Assembly: GCA_002189035.1 (NCBI GenBank)
Contig: NEEC01000017.1
Coordinates: 2,576,392-2,640,391, forward strand
DNA length: 64,000 bases
Reading direction: 5' to 3'
From: Utricularia gibba
Taxonomy: Eukaryota; Streptophyta; Magnoliopsida; Lamiales; Lentibulariaceae
The notes beneath the pieces were generated by a model. That model made no database searches. It was not told where the DNA came from and saw nothing but the letters and a program-made list of their open reading frames with translations. This document shows positions 23,416 through 35,121 of the stretch, piece after piece. Position 1 is the stretch's first letter, and each line of letters starts with the position of its first letter. A program made the translations under genes and the position numbers.

Positions 23416-24576
23416 GGTCGAGGCAATCACAAAGAATCGATCCCAGCCAACTCCAAAGGTGCTAATTGAACACACTGAATAATAGACAGAATCGAGAGGT
23501 GGGCTGGTAAATATAAGATCCGGGCTGATCTACAAGGGCTAAAAATGGACCGCTTGTAAGAGAGAAAAAAGGGGGGATCTCACCTCACCAACATTCGTGG
23601 CGGAGCTGGGAAAATTCAATGACTCAAAAGCAATCACAAACCACAGAAAGCCCAGCAGTATGAACAAGGCAGCAGCAAATAAGGACAAACAGAAGCCCGT
23701 CGGGTGTGGTGGGCAGAGAGAAGGTCAGCTGGGCAGGGGTTCCCTCCAAAAGCAGCCTCCCTGAAAATGAATATGCTGCTGATCTAGGAAAAGAATTGTT
23801 GAGGAGGAGGCATCATCTCGAGTTTAAGTGGAGTTGTTAACTGCTAGTGCAAGAAAACACTCACTCAGTCGGCAACCGGAGGGGTGATTGCGAACGGGAA
23901 CTCCTCCTCCCTCCTGTCCGTGTGAAGTAAAATGTACGGTGTCTGACTTGGGAACTCAGATCGCTGGCTGGTCACTCTCTCTTTCTGATTATTTTACAAT
24001 TAGTTTCCGTTGGTAACGCTAATTTCCTTGCTTGGTAGTTACTTCATCATCATCAACCACAACCCACAATTTCCGTTACGCCATCAATGTTGGAACTGAA
24101 TTCAGCTCCTACTAATAAAACCAGCAGAATTGTATAGTAGTATTTTATTACATGCTGCTGGAAGCCTGGAACCAACCACATGACTACCGAACCCTCTGTC
24201 TCTGTGCTACGGTCGCGGGCGAGGACGAGGGCGTTTGCCGTTAGAATGAAGTTTTTCAAGGTACACAAAATCGGCGTGGATGTACACATTGAATAATGAG
24301 GGGGTAATGAAGAGAGGAGAGGAGGGGAGAGGAGAGAGTACCTTCTTTTAATTTATGGGAGGTGGGAAGAAAAAAAGCCAAAGGCTGTGGTGGACGGACG
24401 GGCCCCAATTTGGAACGCAGCCACTAAACTGCGCCCACGCTGGATCAAGTAGATTAGGGTGGGCGCTACTTGCAGTTGGGACCATTGAAATTCAACCTGA
24501 ACCCAATATCTGCTTTATTTTGGCAACACCAGACTGAAAGATGAATCATGACCAAGTTGCCTACAATGTATGACAA
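23416..24576. other. Spacer upstream of the translocator gene
   Basis: Promoter and leader of the translocator (left) and 3' region of the SANT-domain gene (right). A purine-rich GGAGA tract lies at about 24309-24339. No gene supported. Confidence 0.45.
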
Positions 24577-26266
24577 TCAACAAGATTCATGGTCTTCCTC
24601 ATTCTCACATCCACAATCATCCTCATCAATGTCACTCACACTGGCCTGCAAGCTTTCAAGCTGGGCTGTCGCTGACTGTGCAAAAGCAACCAGAGCATCT
24701 CTTGCCAATTTAACTGGCTGAGTTTCAACATCGTCTGTCGCTTTACCCCTCTTGCTCTCAAGCTTCCTACTCCTCATCCACACCGCTTGTCGCTTGGCAT
24801 TCCTACGAAGCAGTTCATCTATGTACCTGTAATGCAAAGCCTTGTTCTTTATTGGCTTCAAAACAGGGGGACTATCAATAGCACCGCCAGCTTCCTGAAT
24901 CTCCACCTCGACCTGCTGCTTTCTATGGGCTGATGATGCCTCGCTGCACTCATGAACAAGGCTACAAGACTTTTGAGATTTTAATGGTGAAAAAAATGCA
25001 CCAATTTGGAAATCTAGAAAAACTGGATCAGTTAACGGCTCCAGGGCAGCGAAGTAATCGCCTTCATGACCTTTGTTTTCATCCTTTTGCTTTTCCAAAA
25101 GACGTCTAACTCTCCTCTGCACTTGAATCCTATTTATTCTGCGAGGCTTGAGCTTCATACCACCTTTATTTGCAGGAATGAGTAGCAACTTACTTGCAGA
25201 GAACGAGGGGGTGATACTGGCTTCTTCCTTATTCCCCTAGAACGTGGTGCCCGTGCTGTTTTCCTCGGAAGATCCGCATATGTTTTGTCAAAGCATTCCT
25301 GTGCTGATTTCCCAGACACCTGCATCAATCAAGGTTCTGAGATGCACAAGAGAAAAGCAGCGGTATCTTATGAATATACAAGTTGAGACATGATAAACAC
25401 AGGAAAGAGGGCGCAGTAGCAGTGGGTAGGCTGCATTATACCAAAAGGATACACTCTCTCGGTTGAACGATTTTCCAGTTGAATCCGAGCGCAATAAGGC
25501 TAATCTTGCGTACGCATCCACATTTACAAGCAAATCTGAATTATCTGGCAAACCAAGAAACTAGCAGGATGTACATATTTACCATCATTGCCACTTCCTT
25601 CCAGAAATTGGGCGTTGGCTTTACGGAAAAAAAAGCTCTACTCAGCGCCAATTCTTGTTCATGCGTCCAACCCTGAAGTAACTGAATCTTTTCATTGACT
25701 TGATCACAATCCATCTCTTCTATCTCATTATTCTCGGACTCCTTGACAGGTTTTTTATGATGGAATCTGGGTGATTCACGGAGATGAGAACAAGGTTTCT
25801 TCACAACTTCAAGGACCCCCTCACCGTGGTTGAGTATGGGTGATCTTCTGAGCGGATTACTTGTTTTCTTCTCGGATTCTGTGTGAAGGAATCTTGGTGA
25901 TTTAGGGAGAAGAGTGTTTGGTTTCTTCACATCACCTACGACACTCTCTCCGTGGCTGAATCTGGGTGATCGTCGGAGCAGACTCCTAGATGTCTCCTCG
26001 GACTCTGTGAGAGTCTGTGCAGGATGAAATCTCGGTGATTTACGGAGATGAGTCTTTGCAGTGTTGACGACCCCCTCCCCGTGGCTGAATCTGGGTGATC
26101 GTCGGAGCAGACTCCTAGATGTCTCCTCGGACTCTGTGAGAGTCTGTGCAGGATGGAATCTCGGTGATTTACGGAGATGAGTCTTTGCAGTGTTGACGAC
26201 CCCCTCTCCGTGGCTGAATCTGGAGGTTTTTTCATCGACACCCCGGCGGTGGGTCGTATGCCGCAT
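24577..26266 (-). CDS. SANT/Myb-domain protein with SPRF repeats, frame break in exon 2
   Basis: A plant protein I recognise only by domain. Exon 1 (25583-26266) encodes seven or eight copies of an S-P-R-F motif (forms RKSPRFHP, RRSPRFSH, PKSPRFLH, RESPRFHH) and then the first part of a SANT domain, LQGWTHEQELALSRAFF...TPNFWKEVA. Exon 2 (24577-25319) completes it with VSGKSAQECFDKTYADLP, followed by a Lys/Arg-rich segment (KLKPRRINRIQVQRRVRRL), a conserved-looking YIDELLRRNAKRQAVW and an acidic tail (SDIDEDDCG). SANT domains bind histone tails or DNA, so a nuclear role is likely. The frame breaks at the G run 25207-25211; one extra base joins PVSPP to FSASKLLLIP and gives 476 codons. The Met at 26338 is an alternative start. 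Confidence 0.75.
25962..26219. repeat. Tandem 129-bp coding repeat inside the SANT-protein gene
   Basis: Two adjacent copies, 25962-26090 and 26091-26219, differ at only two positions that I can see. The unit is 43 codons, so the duplication keeps the frame and adds two SPRF motifs per copy. More diverged copies continue to the left, down to about 25750. Confidence 0.85.
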
Positions 26267-28520
26267 TTTGTCGAGGGGGAGAGCAGGAGCAGCAGGGAAT
26301 TGTAATTCTAGAACCAGGAAGGGCAAGTGAAAGTCCATCTAAGTTCAAAATTCAAAAGGAAGACCCCGTGGCCGTTGATTGGAGGCCATCGCACCCCCGC
26401 CGTTGGATCCAGATGACGGAACCCCCAGTGTAGAGAAGCATAGCCCAAATACACTATACCAAGGGTGCACTGCCACAATCCCCTAATGTCATACTTTAGC
26501 AAGAGCATATGCTGCTGTTACCATAAGCAACCGCATCAGGTGAGGAGGGACAAGCACTCGGTTTCTGCAATTATGTGCATAAAAATGGCAAACTCAAGCC
26601 CTCTTGTTCCAGGTTCATGAGCTGATCTTGGTAGCAGCATATGCACGCACAAATCTGGCCGTACCAATCCCCTCAATCTGCATTGCATTCCCTTCCTACC
26701 GCCCAGCAACTTGTAGCTCATTGAGTCTCATCCAGTGCCGCACAACAAGGCCGAGGGATTAAAAAACTAGCCATCACAACCAGCAACATGTATGCATCCA
26801 TATTTCACACACAGCATCTCCACTTAAATGCCTTCATGTAGCAGATTCTTCTTCAATGGGGCTGGGAGTATATTCTTAGTCGATCTCCATGCAAAGATCA
26901 GAATCTTGGGGGCTACCAAAACGTAAGTTTAAGAGAGAGCCTGCCTGCCTGCCCTCCCTCCTATTTCGTGTTTGAGTTTGCAGAATAATACCAAATCACA
27001 AAATTTCACTACTTATCATCAAGGGTTGCTTGCTTTAACATCACTTCCACTCGAGGCACAAACCCACGACCGGATCAACGGTTTATTCCACTCCTTGGCA
27101 GCCGTGGCTCCGACCAAGTATTAATTAATAGACTTGCCATCTCCCATTCTCACCAAACCCCTGCCACAACACTAAGGGGCTGTTTGGTAGGGGTGGTTAG
27201 ACTAGTTTTATCAGGTTTGGTTTAATATTACCCTTGTTTGATAGAAGTGATTAGTTTAACACCAGGTTTAAATTAAACATCAATTATCCTGGTTTTATGG
27301 GTTTAAATTCAACCCACCCCCCTCATGGGTTTAAAATAAACAGGATGTTTATTACTAAATAATTCACATTATGAAATCAGATTTTAAATAAACACTACTA
27401 TCAAACTTGTTTCAATTTAAATAGGGATAATTTTAAACACAGTTCTAAACCTTAATAATTCTAAACTCTATTATTTTAAATCTGCTACGAGACATGCCCT
27501 AAGTCGATAAGATGCTTCCCCAAATAAACAAAGGTCGATGACCAAGATTTGCCTCGCCTCCCAAAAGACAATAATAACATTTTGCCTTCATCAATTGATT
27601 AACAAACGCATTTGGTTTTTTAATAAACCTCCGGCCACGTTTTGCTGGTAAAGTGAGGTTAAAGTGTGTTGGATTTCAAAATCCAACAACTACTTGACTA
27701 GCAGGAACACAAATGTCCATCTATGATATCCAACAGAGTTTTCCACCAAACCTTTGCTAGTAAGCTCTCGACTTCGTTAATCAACGTGACTGGCAAAAGA
27801 AACACAAGACATCCCGACACCCGAGGCCGAGGGGGGAGAGGCGGTTTCTACTTTGGATTGTAAGAAGGGAATGGAAGAAAAAGAATCATGTATGAGAGTG
27901 GTGGTGGCAGCAGAGCAGCAGCAGGCTTTTATGAAGCATGAATGATAACAAAAAGAGAGGGTTGTTGGGAAATAGTTGTTTCCGCTCCAGAGAGACAACA
28001 CCAACAAAGTCAGTCGATGTATACATATTGGGTGTTTAAAAAAGAGAGCAGAGCGCGGAAAATCAAAACCAAGTCGCCCAACAATCACTACAAGACAGCA
28101 GCAGCTGGCAGGCAAGGGCCCGGAAGTTGTCGACCAAACAGAAAGCTAGGAACGGGAAATGATGGAGACATAGCCAGCCAGGGGAGGCATTTGGACATTT
28201 ACATTCTCAACTGTGACTTGTTCAGCCAATTTCCAATCTTCTTTTCCTTTCTTTCCTTCTGAGGCCGGCGAGCTCTGATCTTTTAACAGTTTATGCAAGT
28301 AAGTGGAGCCCCGGGCATGCCGTGGGATCCTGATTTAAACAGAATAAAAATAACTTGTCAAATGGGTGTGCCATTATTAGTTTTGAACCTGCTCGGTCCG
28401 TTCACACTCCATTTTCTTCATCCCCATACGCACTTCGCCGTGTCGACTTCTGATAATCCCATTTGACTCTCAACTCAAGGGCCTGTCTCCCAGTCCCAGC
28501 AGAGAAGATCTGTAGTGGCC
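26267..28520. other. 2.2-kb spacer containing a MITE
   Basis: The largest gene-free stretch. It lies upstream of both the SANT-protein gene and the SOSEKI gene. Apart from the Tourist-like element, no supported gene is present; open frames at 27777-28262 are low-complexity and overlap on both strands. The part left of 28520 probably holds the SOSEKI leader. Confidence 0.5.
27176..27499. mobile_element. Tourist-like (PIF/Harbinger) MITE
   Basis: An AT-rich element of about 324 bp. The left end reads GGGGCTGTTTGGTAG; the reverse complement of the right end reads GGGCATGTCTCGTAG, which agrees at 11 of 15 positions. It is flanked by TAA on both sides (27173-27175 and 27500-27502), the usual PIF/Harbinger target duplication. 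The interior has no coding frame and is rich in GTTTAAAT-like motifs. A degenerate hAT element is the alternative, but no 8-bp duplication is evident. Confidence 0.6.
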
Positions 28521-29464
28521 ATGGCCTTACCCGCAGGCACAACAATCGCACCCAGGAGAGTTTCGGTTTTGTATTATTTATGCAGAAATGGGCAGCTTGA
28601 GCATCCTCACTTGATGGAGGTTACGCTTTCCTCCCCCATGGACTCTTCCTGAGAGGTAGGTATTTCCCATCTAGTAGTCACTAAAAGACGCTGGCGTTTG
28701 TGTTGTGACCTGCTGCTTCCTTCGCAGATGTAATCGACCGCCTGAATGTTCTTCGAGGAAACGGCATGACGGCCTCGTATTCCTGGTCCTGTAAACGGTA
28801 GCAGCCTACTTTCACACCAGAAACTAAATTTTTGAATAAATTTATGGTTTTTGACGGGGAATTGAATACCATGCCACAGGGGCTACAAGAATGGATTCGT
28901 GTGGAACGATTTGTCAGAGGACGATCTCATATTTCCGGTGCACGGCCACCACGAGTACGTGCTGAAGGGCTCCGAGATCATTCCCCCCCCGGGCTGCTGT
29001 CCATCCCGACACCTCGAGTCGCCGCCGCAACCTCTCCTGCGGTGGCTCCATCGACTTCAGCCCCAATCCCAATCCGAAGAGGGGGAGGAGGCCGACCAGC
29101 ACGAGCAGAGAAAGGAGGAAGAGCAAGTAGAAGTAGAATTATCCGAGATAGTTATAACCCCGTCGGAGTCCAACTCCAGCTCTGGGACGGTTGTTGAAGA
29201 ACCCCCCATCTTGTTGGTGAATCAGAAACCCCATCAGAAACAGAAACTGCCCGTGGACAAGGAGAAAGCCGGGAAATTCCTCCAGCTGATCTGCGGCCCC
29301 CGGGCAACAGAAGAAGCCTCGGCCTGGGACTCGGAAACCTCATCAAATGGGAATCGCGCCGAGTCAAAGTACCCATGTTGAAGAGGTCAATCACCTGTCA
29401 TTGCGGCGGGGACGGCCATCGCAGGCACACCTCTTCCACGTTACCAATAGAGCCCAACAATTGA
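28521..29464 (+). CDS. SOK: SOSEKI (DUF966) polarity protein, four frame breaks
   Basis: SOSEKI proteins polymerise through a DIX-like domain at cell edges and report tissue polarity. Exons: 28521-28655, 28728-28797 and 28880-29464. Exon 1 starts MALPAG and reads [20 protein letters not shown], the DIX-like start. Exon 2 has [20 protein letters not shown] and exon 3 [18 protein letters not shown] and EYVLKGSE. Later family motifs appear in shifting frames: [15 protein letters not shown], then an acidic stretch, then [19 protein letters not shown]. Four breaks coincide with runs: C 28633-28637, C 28983-28990, G 29081-29085 and C 29297-29301. Adding 1, 2, 1 and 1 bases gives 265 codons. An apparent stop at 29381 is in the wrong frame. 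Repeated consensus errors are the best explanation; a decayed gene is the alternative. Confidence 0.85.
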
Positions 29465-30112
29465 GTTGTTGGGCTGAGGCCCGCCCGAGTGCAGTGGAGA
29501 TCACCATCCGATCTTTGTTGGCGCATATATTTCTTTAGGAGGTCCGGTGGATTGCTTTGTTAGGACTTGAATCCAGTATGTGACCTGACCTGACCTGACC
29601 AGACCAGACCAGGCTAGGCATGAATTTTCCTTAGGTCCGGTGGATCACCACCTAGGATTGCTTTGATGTTACGAGGAGTGATCCAATGGATTATGGAAAC
29701 CATGACCAATACCATGAATTAATATGGAAAATTAGTTTTACCAGATGAATTATCAATACCCGGGGCAAAATGCTTCTATGTTTGGGCAGTTGCATGTGAA
29801 GGATCCAGTGAAGATGTGACGCGTCCACCTTTCCTCTCGGCACAGATACACATCAATCCCAGCCAAGTTTCTCCTTCCACCATCGAACCCCCAACCCTGG
29901 TTTCTCTGCAGAATATGTCATATATCATCCTTCTCTTTTCTTTCTGATTCTTCCTAGTTTTCTCTTTCATTCCCATTTTAGAGCGCGGGGAACACAACCA
30001 TGCTCCTTCTTCTGTAGGTGGGTATTGCAGATTCTCAGATTCAATTTCGGCCATCTTCTGTTTGTAGCAGCAATACAGTGGAATTTCCTGATCTGTGTGG
30101 TGTTTGTTGAAG
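29465..30112. other. Spacer with TGACC/AGACC pentamer repeat
   Basis: 3' region of the SOSEKI gene and upstream region of the membrane-protein gene. A short pentamer array, TGACC changing to AGACC, lies at about 29580-29612. No gene seen. Confidence 0.5.
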
Positions 30113-30711
30113 ATGGGATCTTTTAGCAGATTGGGCATTGGCCTTAGTTTCTTGTTTGGATGCATCCTAATCGGACTTGTGGGTGAACTCTACTATCTAC
30201 ACTGGAAGAAGAGGATTTCCAAATCCAGCAAGCAAGTACAGCTGGTGTTTTCGTTTCCAAAAATGCAGTCTTGTTCACAATCCACATCAACCAACACTCA
30301 GCAGCAACAACCGGACCTGGAAATGGGATCATCGCGCAACAAAGTGGAGGAGGATTTGATCAAATTAGAGAATTTCATGGGTTCCCATCTGTTCACAATA
30401 GTTGAAGAAACGGCGGAGGATTTGGAATCGTCGTCAAGAAAAGAGTCGAGAGCGAGAAGCCTGAGCGACGTCAGCACCTTCCTGACTCCCTTATCCTCAC
30501 CAGCGCTAAATACCTCCTCCACATTCTCCATGGATGCCTACAATCACCACAAATTCAATCCCCTGTTTGAAGTTAGGGGGAGGTGAGTCGGGTGAGGGCT
30601 TCACCGCCTCCAACTTTTCAGTTCTTGAAGGACGCGGAGGACAAGTTTCTGAGAAAGCTTTTAGCACAAGAGTCTGAGATGCGGGAGGGGTTAAAGAAGG
30701 AAGGACCATGA
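30113..30711 (+). CDS. Small plant-specific single-pass membrane protein, one frame break
   Basis: About 199 residues. The N-terminus MGSFSRLGIGLSF leads into one membrane helix (FLFGCILIGLVGELYYLHW) followed by KKR, so the rest is probably cytosolic. A Ser/Gln-rich linker, FTIVEETAEDLES, a basic RARSLSDVSTFLTP and YNHHKFNPLFEV follow. The C-terminal RASPPPTFQFLKDAEDKFLR, which I recognise from a family of unnamed plant membrane proteins, lies in another frame: one extra G in the run 30576-30580 connects them and gives 200 codons, ending at 30711. Without it, the frame stops at 30586. No function is known to me; Ser-rich RSLSD could be a phosphorylation site (inference). Confidence 0.72.
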
Positions 30712-32177
30712 ATAACAAGCGCACCGCACCACCTCTGCCATTCCTCCAAGAAAGCCGCTAGTTGCTTTGCTTTTGGACATGGGAGGAGATTACAGAAGAG
30801 TAGTAATTTTGCAAGGTGGTCGCTTCGGTCAGGACTCAGGAGAGTGCAAAAGTCCATTTATTTGTTGTTGATAAGGGTGGATTTCCGGGAAGGAATGACT
30901 ACTTTTTGGATGCTTTTCGGGTCCCATCCCATCCCATCCCATGGTAATTAATTTTGGCGAGGGGCCGGCTCCCCCGGACTTAATTGGGAGTTGGGGGGGA
31001 CAGTGAACATGCCTGCCAGAGCCAATTCGCAAGCTTAACTCACCATTTCTCAAATGAGAATAAACCAGAAAGGTCAAACATCCAGTCCCGACTCCCGAGT
31101 GCTTTTTTTCTTAGCGATTAATAATGCTGCTGCCCAATTGGCCATATTATTATTAATACTACTACGTTTTTTTAAAAATAAAAAAAAATCATCGCATAAG
31201 TGAGCCTCAAAGCCCGTTGAAAATTTGCTCAACATCCTTTATTTTACCACGTGGGAGGGTGTCATTGGCTCTGATTGACCAGCAGTAGCAAATGTAACAA
31301 CAGCTACTGAATTTAAGAGACGATCGCCCTACTTCATGACCGTTCCTTGCAAGTTTAGGCTCTCCTGGTCATGCTGGAGCATACCAGGTTTTCCTTAATG
31401 AAGCCTGTAGTCTTTTCTTTTTTAAAGCTTAAGATATCTCTAAAGGTCGATCTGGTTACCATGGCCTTGACCCATCATTCATTTCCATGTTAAGAGTAAG
31501 TCATGTCCTCATGTTTTATTTACGTGTCTTATTAAGTTTGTCAGGTCATGCCTGCTGTTGCTTGGCTGATGAAGGAAGGAAGAGGCCGTTTTGATGACCC
31601 TAACGAATCCTCAGTTCGAGGCACGTAGATCCCAGGGGTTCGATATGCAATTTCTGGTGTTTTTCCTGCTCAGGTTGGTGGAGGTCAAATGGTGAGGAAT
31701 CCAACAGTCCATCAGGGAGTAATGGTTCTTAGTTTTTGGTAATATCACTACTGTAGGCGTATTGCAATTGCTGTTTCATTTCATTCACTCTGTCCTCCTC
31801 ATGGTCATTCGGTAACCGCCATGTAGCGTGGATAGCGTCACCCTTGAACCCTGGACAGAGTTTCTCGCGTACTTTTCCCGTAGGTGTACAGATTCCTCCT
31901 CCTCAATAGCTGATAAGGCAGCAGCAAATATCGCCAAATTGACATCTAAAACAACAGTGCTACAATACAATCATCGCGAGAAAGCAAACGCTTCCTTCTT
32001 TTTGTTCTTGACATCCAAATTAGTTCACTCTCAACAGCCAAGTCAGTAACAACTGAAGCACGTGAAATAAGTTAACGCAACCTCAGATGGTCGCTACATG
32101 AATCAATCATCTTGGCTTCTATGGAGTCGGGGATGATGGAGGTTTGAAATGTGAATTAGGACACGGGCCTCCCTCGA
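30712..32177. other. Spacer between convergent membrane-protein gene and STR4A
   Basis: Two 3' ends meet here. It has a (CCCAT)n tract at about 30922-30942 and no supported gene; short frames at 31785-32049 overlap on both strands. Confidence 0.45.
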
Positions 32178-33396
32178 TCATTTACTTGTGTCGCCACTAT
32201 CTTCCGGCCCTTTCTTTTTCTTCCCCTTGTTTGGGTAAACACATACGGATGGAGGGAAGAGGGTCTCTTGAATCTCCTGAAACAAAATATATCAGAGCTC
32301 GTGCTGGTAGAATTGCTACAAAATGGGCATTCTTCTTAAGCAAGAATTTCAGCAGTAGGATACTGGCGAGGTTTCATCGCATCACAGCTTCAACATGCAC
32401 GCTATGGAATACACTTGCCGAAAAAGAGAAAGCAGCATTTGCATTGATCAAAGAAACTTACTGGGAAATTTTGATTTGAAAGAAGAAAACAGCAGATAAG
32501 GGTATGTGATGCGAGGTCAAAAAACTTACCGTCCATCCTTTCTGGCCCATAAAGCCTCCCCGAACAGCATAAGCTTCTTTAAAGAAGCCCATCTCCACCA
32601 GCAACTCCGCCGCTCTCAGAGAGTTGCCGTCGAAACTGCCTTGCGCATCAGCAACTCAAGCAATTAGCCATCCTCAAGAGGACTGATTATCCGTGCACGT
32701 GTTTCCGGCAACTAACATGTCTATATTTGCTGCATTTGCACTGAGAAAGGAAAAGTTGCATACTTACTTGTCTATGATACATAAAACAGTATCCGCCGGA
32801 TTTCCAAATTTCTCCAATACCCTCTTCACAAATCCATCTTCATCTCCTTGTTGAAACTCAATGTGCACCACGCTTTTGCTCAGTATCCGCAGATTGGGGG
32901 AACGGAGATACGCAACGCTCTTAGTTTCCCTTATGTCCAACAACTGAGCGGTTGGGTCATCTTGCAGCTTCTTGAATGCATTCAAAGCGGATATATACTT
33001 GTATTTCTGCAAATACTCCTCAGTCAAGGGGATCACAACAAGCCAGACAAAAGCTACCGTAGCAACGAAAAAAGGATATCTTGTGAAAAAATTGTCAATG
33101 GAAATGAGAAGAGACTCCAAGTTAATTTTGCTCCCCAGCTCCAAATCTTCGGATGCAAGACAAGAAAGTGGAAAAGCGAAGCAGAGAGGGCCTATACAAG
33201 CCATAGCCCCAAGCAACTGATGATTCTTGCTCAAGGAATTGGTTGTTGAACAAGTGTGCTCTAATTGGGGATCACCGGGAGTGGTTTGCAACAATGCTTT
33301 GGGAGGGAATTTTAGCCGGGGCCGTGAAAGGCTTACGCCTGTGGGAGGGGTATGAGACTGAGGGGAGACCAGAAACAGAGCCCGCGCCGCCTCCAT
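32178..33396 (-). CDS. STR4A: Rhodanese-like protein STR4A, chloroplast, catalytic Cys absent
   Basis: A thylakoid/plastid membrane protein with a rhodanese-like domain, similar to Arabidopsis STR4A. Exons 32768-33396, 32530-32635 and 32178-32276 give 277 residues. MEAARALFLVSPQSHTP begins a plastid transit peptide; a hydrophobic segment (YPFFVATVAFVWLVVIPL) lies near residue 115; the rhodanese fold follows with AQLLDIRET, RSPNLRILSKSV and VLCIIDNFDGNSLRAAELL. In active rhodaneses the loop starts with cysteine (C-x-x-G-x-x-S); here the corresponding position is Asp/Asn, so sulfur transfer is unlikely. The C-terminus is FMGQKGWT, EIQETLFPP and a Lys-rich KGKKKKGPEDS tail. A scaffold role, as for TROL/STR4, is inference. 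The Met at 33495 is less likely as start. Confidence 0.87.
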
Positions 33397-33898
33397 CCAA
33401 TCCAACGGAAGGGGGAGGGAGGGGATGGCTTCACCAATGGATAGAAAATATGATACGATATATGCTATTGCTGGCGGCACATCCAACGGCCACAAGTCCC
33501 TTCCGCATTTCTGCCCGGAATGCTACCACCTTTAACAATAAAAAAAAAAAAGAAAAAAATGAGACGAAGACCCGTAAGTTAACCACTCGTCATCACGTAC
33601 CAGTTACAAGATTTCTCTCCCTTTTTCTTCATTTTTATTTTTTTATTAAAATGTGGTAATAAATCCTAGTCTGATTGGCTTTTCTATAGAAGATGAGCCA
33701 TTTGTTCCTTCACCCACGGTAATTGGCAGGGGGAGAAGGAAGGAGCATGCTAGTCTTTAGGCAATCTCAACGAAACATAATTATCGTAATCTGGCTACAT
33801 AAATTATTATTCAGGTTGGAACTTATGAATGCCAATGAACTCCCAAAACTTTTGAGTCGGACTGAAGCGTCCAAAGGCCTTGAGATGTCTGCTATAAG
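33397..33898. other. STR4A upstream region
   Basis: Promoter of STR4A and 3' region of the release-factor gene. A purine tract occurs near 33540-33560. No gene seen. Confidence 0.5.
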
Positions 33899-35121
33899 CT
33901 ATTTTAGAGGCCTCATGCCCTGACAAGTCAAAAACATGCAACACTTTCCGTGAATTGCAAAAAGTTCCAACATAAAATCTGATGAAAATCCCAGAGAGAA
34001 GGTCTGAATCCATGATCACATACCTTGGCGGCCCTAAGCTCGTTCACTGCCATGCGAAGAGAGTCATCCGAGAGTATCAATTTTGCCAAAGCACCAGTGC
34101 TCACCCTAAAAATCCTCATCCAAAGACTATCTGTCAATGCCTTGACCGCCATTCACTCTAACCAACTGCGCAAATTACAATTTTATGGACTATTATACAC
34201 CTACCCCAGTTTTTTAGCAGCATCTGAAACAGAACCCTCAACAGCAAAAACCAAGTCCAGCAACGCCTGCATTCCCTGAAACAATGATGGGGTGGGCCAA
34301 GCAAAACATATAAGAATGAAGCCTACAAGGTTTCCCTTACAAAAACTATATGAAAACGTACTATAACAAATTTAGCATTATTTGGTCCAATTTGCGGCCC
34401 TTTATTCGATCCCCTTACAGTTGACTTTGGAGGAAGAATTTGAAGAAGCTCGGGGGGAGGTGTGTATGTCTCAAGATCAACCACGTTCCTGACTAGGTTG
34501 GAACCAAATTTGCAGAAAGTCAAAATGATCATGTAGGTCTATGAGCAAAGCACCAAAACACCAGATCGATGAAGACCTTTGAGAGCTATCAGAGCACGGA
34601 GTCGATAAAGAGCTGCTGCACGATTTTTGTGCTGTGATCTATCTTCAGTTGCCTGCCTGGTTGAAATACATCAATACATCTACTTGTGCAATATGATAAA
34701 TGTTGATAAGCTTTGGAAAAACCTGAGCAACGATTCCGGTAGGGAGATGTTTAAGGCGCACAGCAGACTCGCGCTTGTTTCGATGCTGCCCTCCAGGCCC
34801 AGATGCCTTATAAGTATCCATCTCGCACTGGCTCATTAGCTTCTCATCAGGCATCATCAGGTATTCCCGACCACCATAAGCCTCAGAAGAGCCAGTACTA
34901 CCAGATAATAAACGTACATGGTTACTCTCATCAAAAGGTACGGTAACTCCATTGACCCACTGACCCCAATTTCTTCCTCTCGTAACAATGCTGACAACAT
35001 TCACATAATTGTGACTGTTGCTTTGAAAATAATACCACGAGATAGGATGTGTGACCTTCTTACAACGGGGAACACAAAATCTAGGGAGTCTTGTATAAGA
35101 TCTGAGAATACAGTTAGCCAT
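33899..35121 (-). CDS. Class I peptide chain release factor-like protein (organellar)
   Basis: Carries the ribosome-hydrolysis domain of class I release factors, with GGQ in [20 protein letters not shown]. Exons: 34723-35121, 34577-34652, 34368-34492, 34205-34275, 34024-34105 and 33899-33919; 257 residues. The N-terminal 60 residues are basic and acid-poor, suggesting a mitochondrial or plastid presequence. After GGQ come [19 protein letters not shown], the plant-specific [23 protein letters not shown] and [19 protein letters not shown]; the last exon encodes only GMRPLK. It lacks the codon-recognition domains 2 and 4 of RF1/RF2, so it resembles ICT1/ArfB-type rescue factors and Arabidopsis At1g33330. 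A rescue role is inference. The Met at 35142 is an alternative start. Confidence 0.86.

Noticed and set aside
25189-25200. Apparent GTAAG splice donor in the SANT-protein gene
   Set aside because: An intron starting here would be only about 30 bp; the frame change is better explained by one missing base in the nearby G run.
27777-28262. Overlapping frames of about 110 codons on both strands
   Set aside because: Ser/Cys-rich low-complexity translations caused by polypyrimidine sequence; no domain.
29347-29538. Plus-strand frame starting [10 protein letters not shown]
   Set aside because: Overlaps the real SOSEKI C-terminus, which is in a different frame (motif [15 protein letters not shown]).
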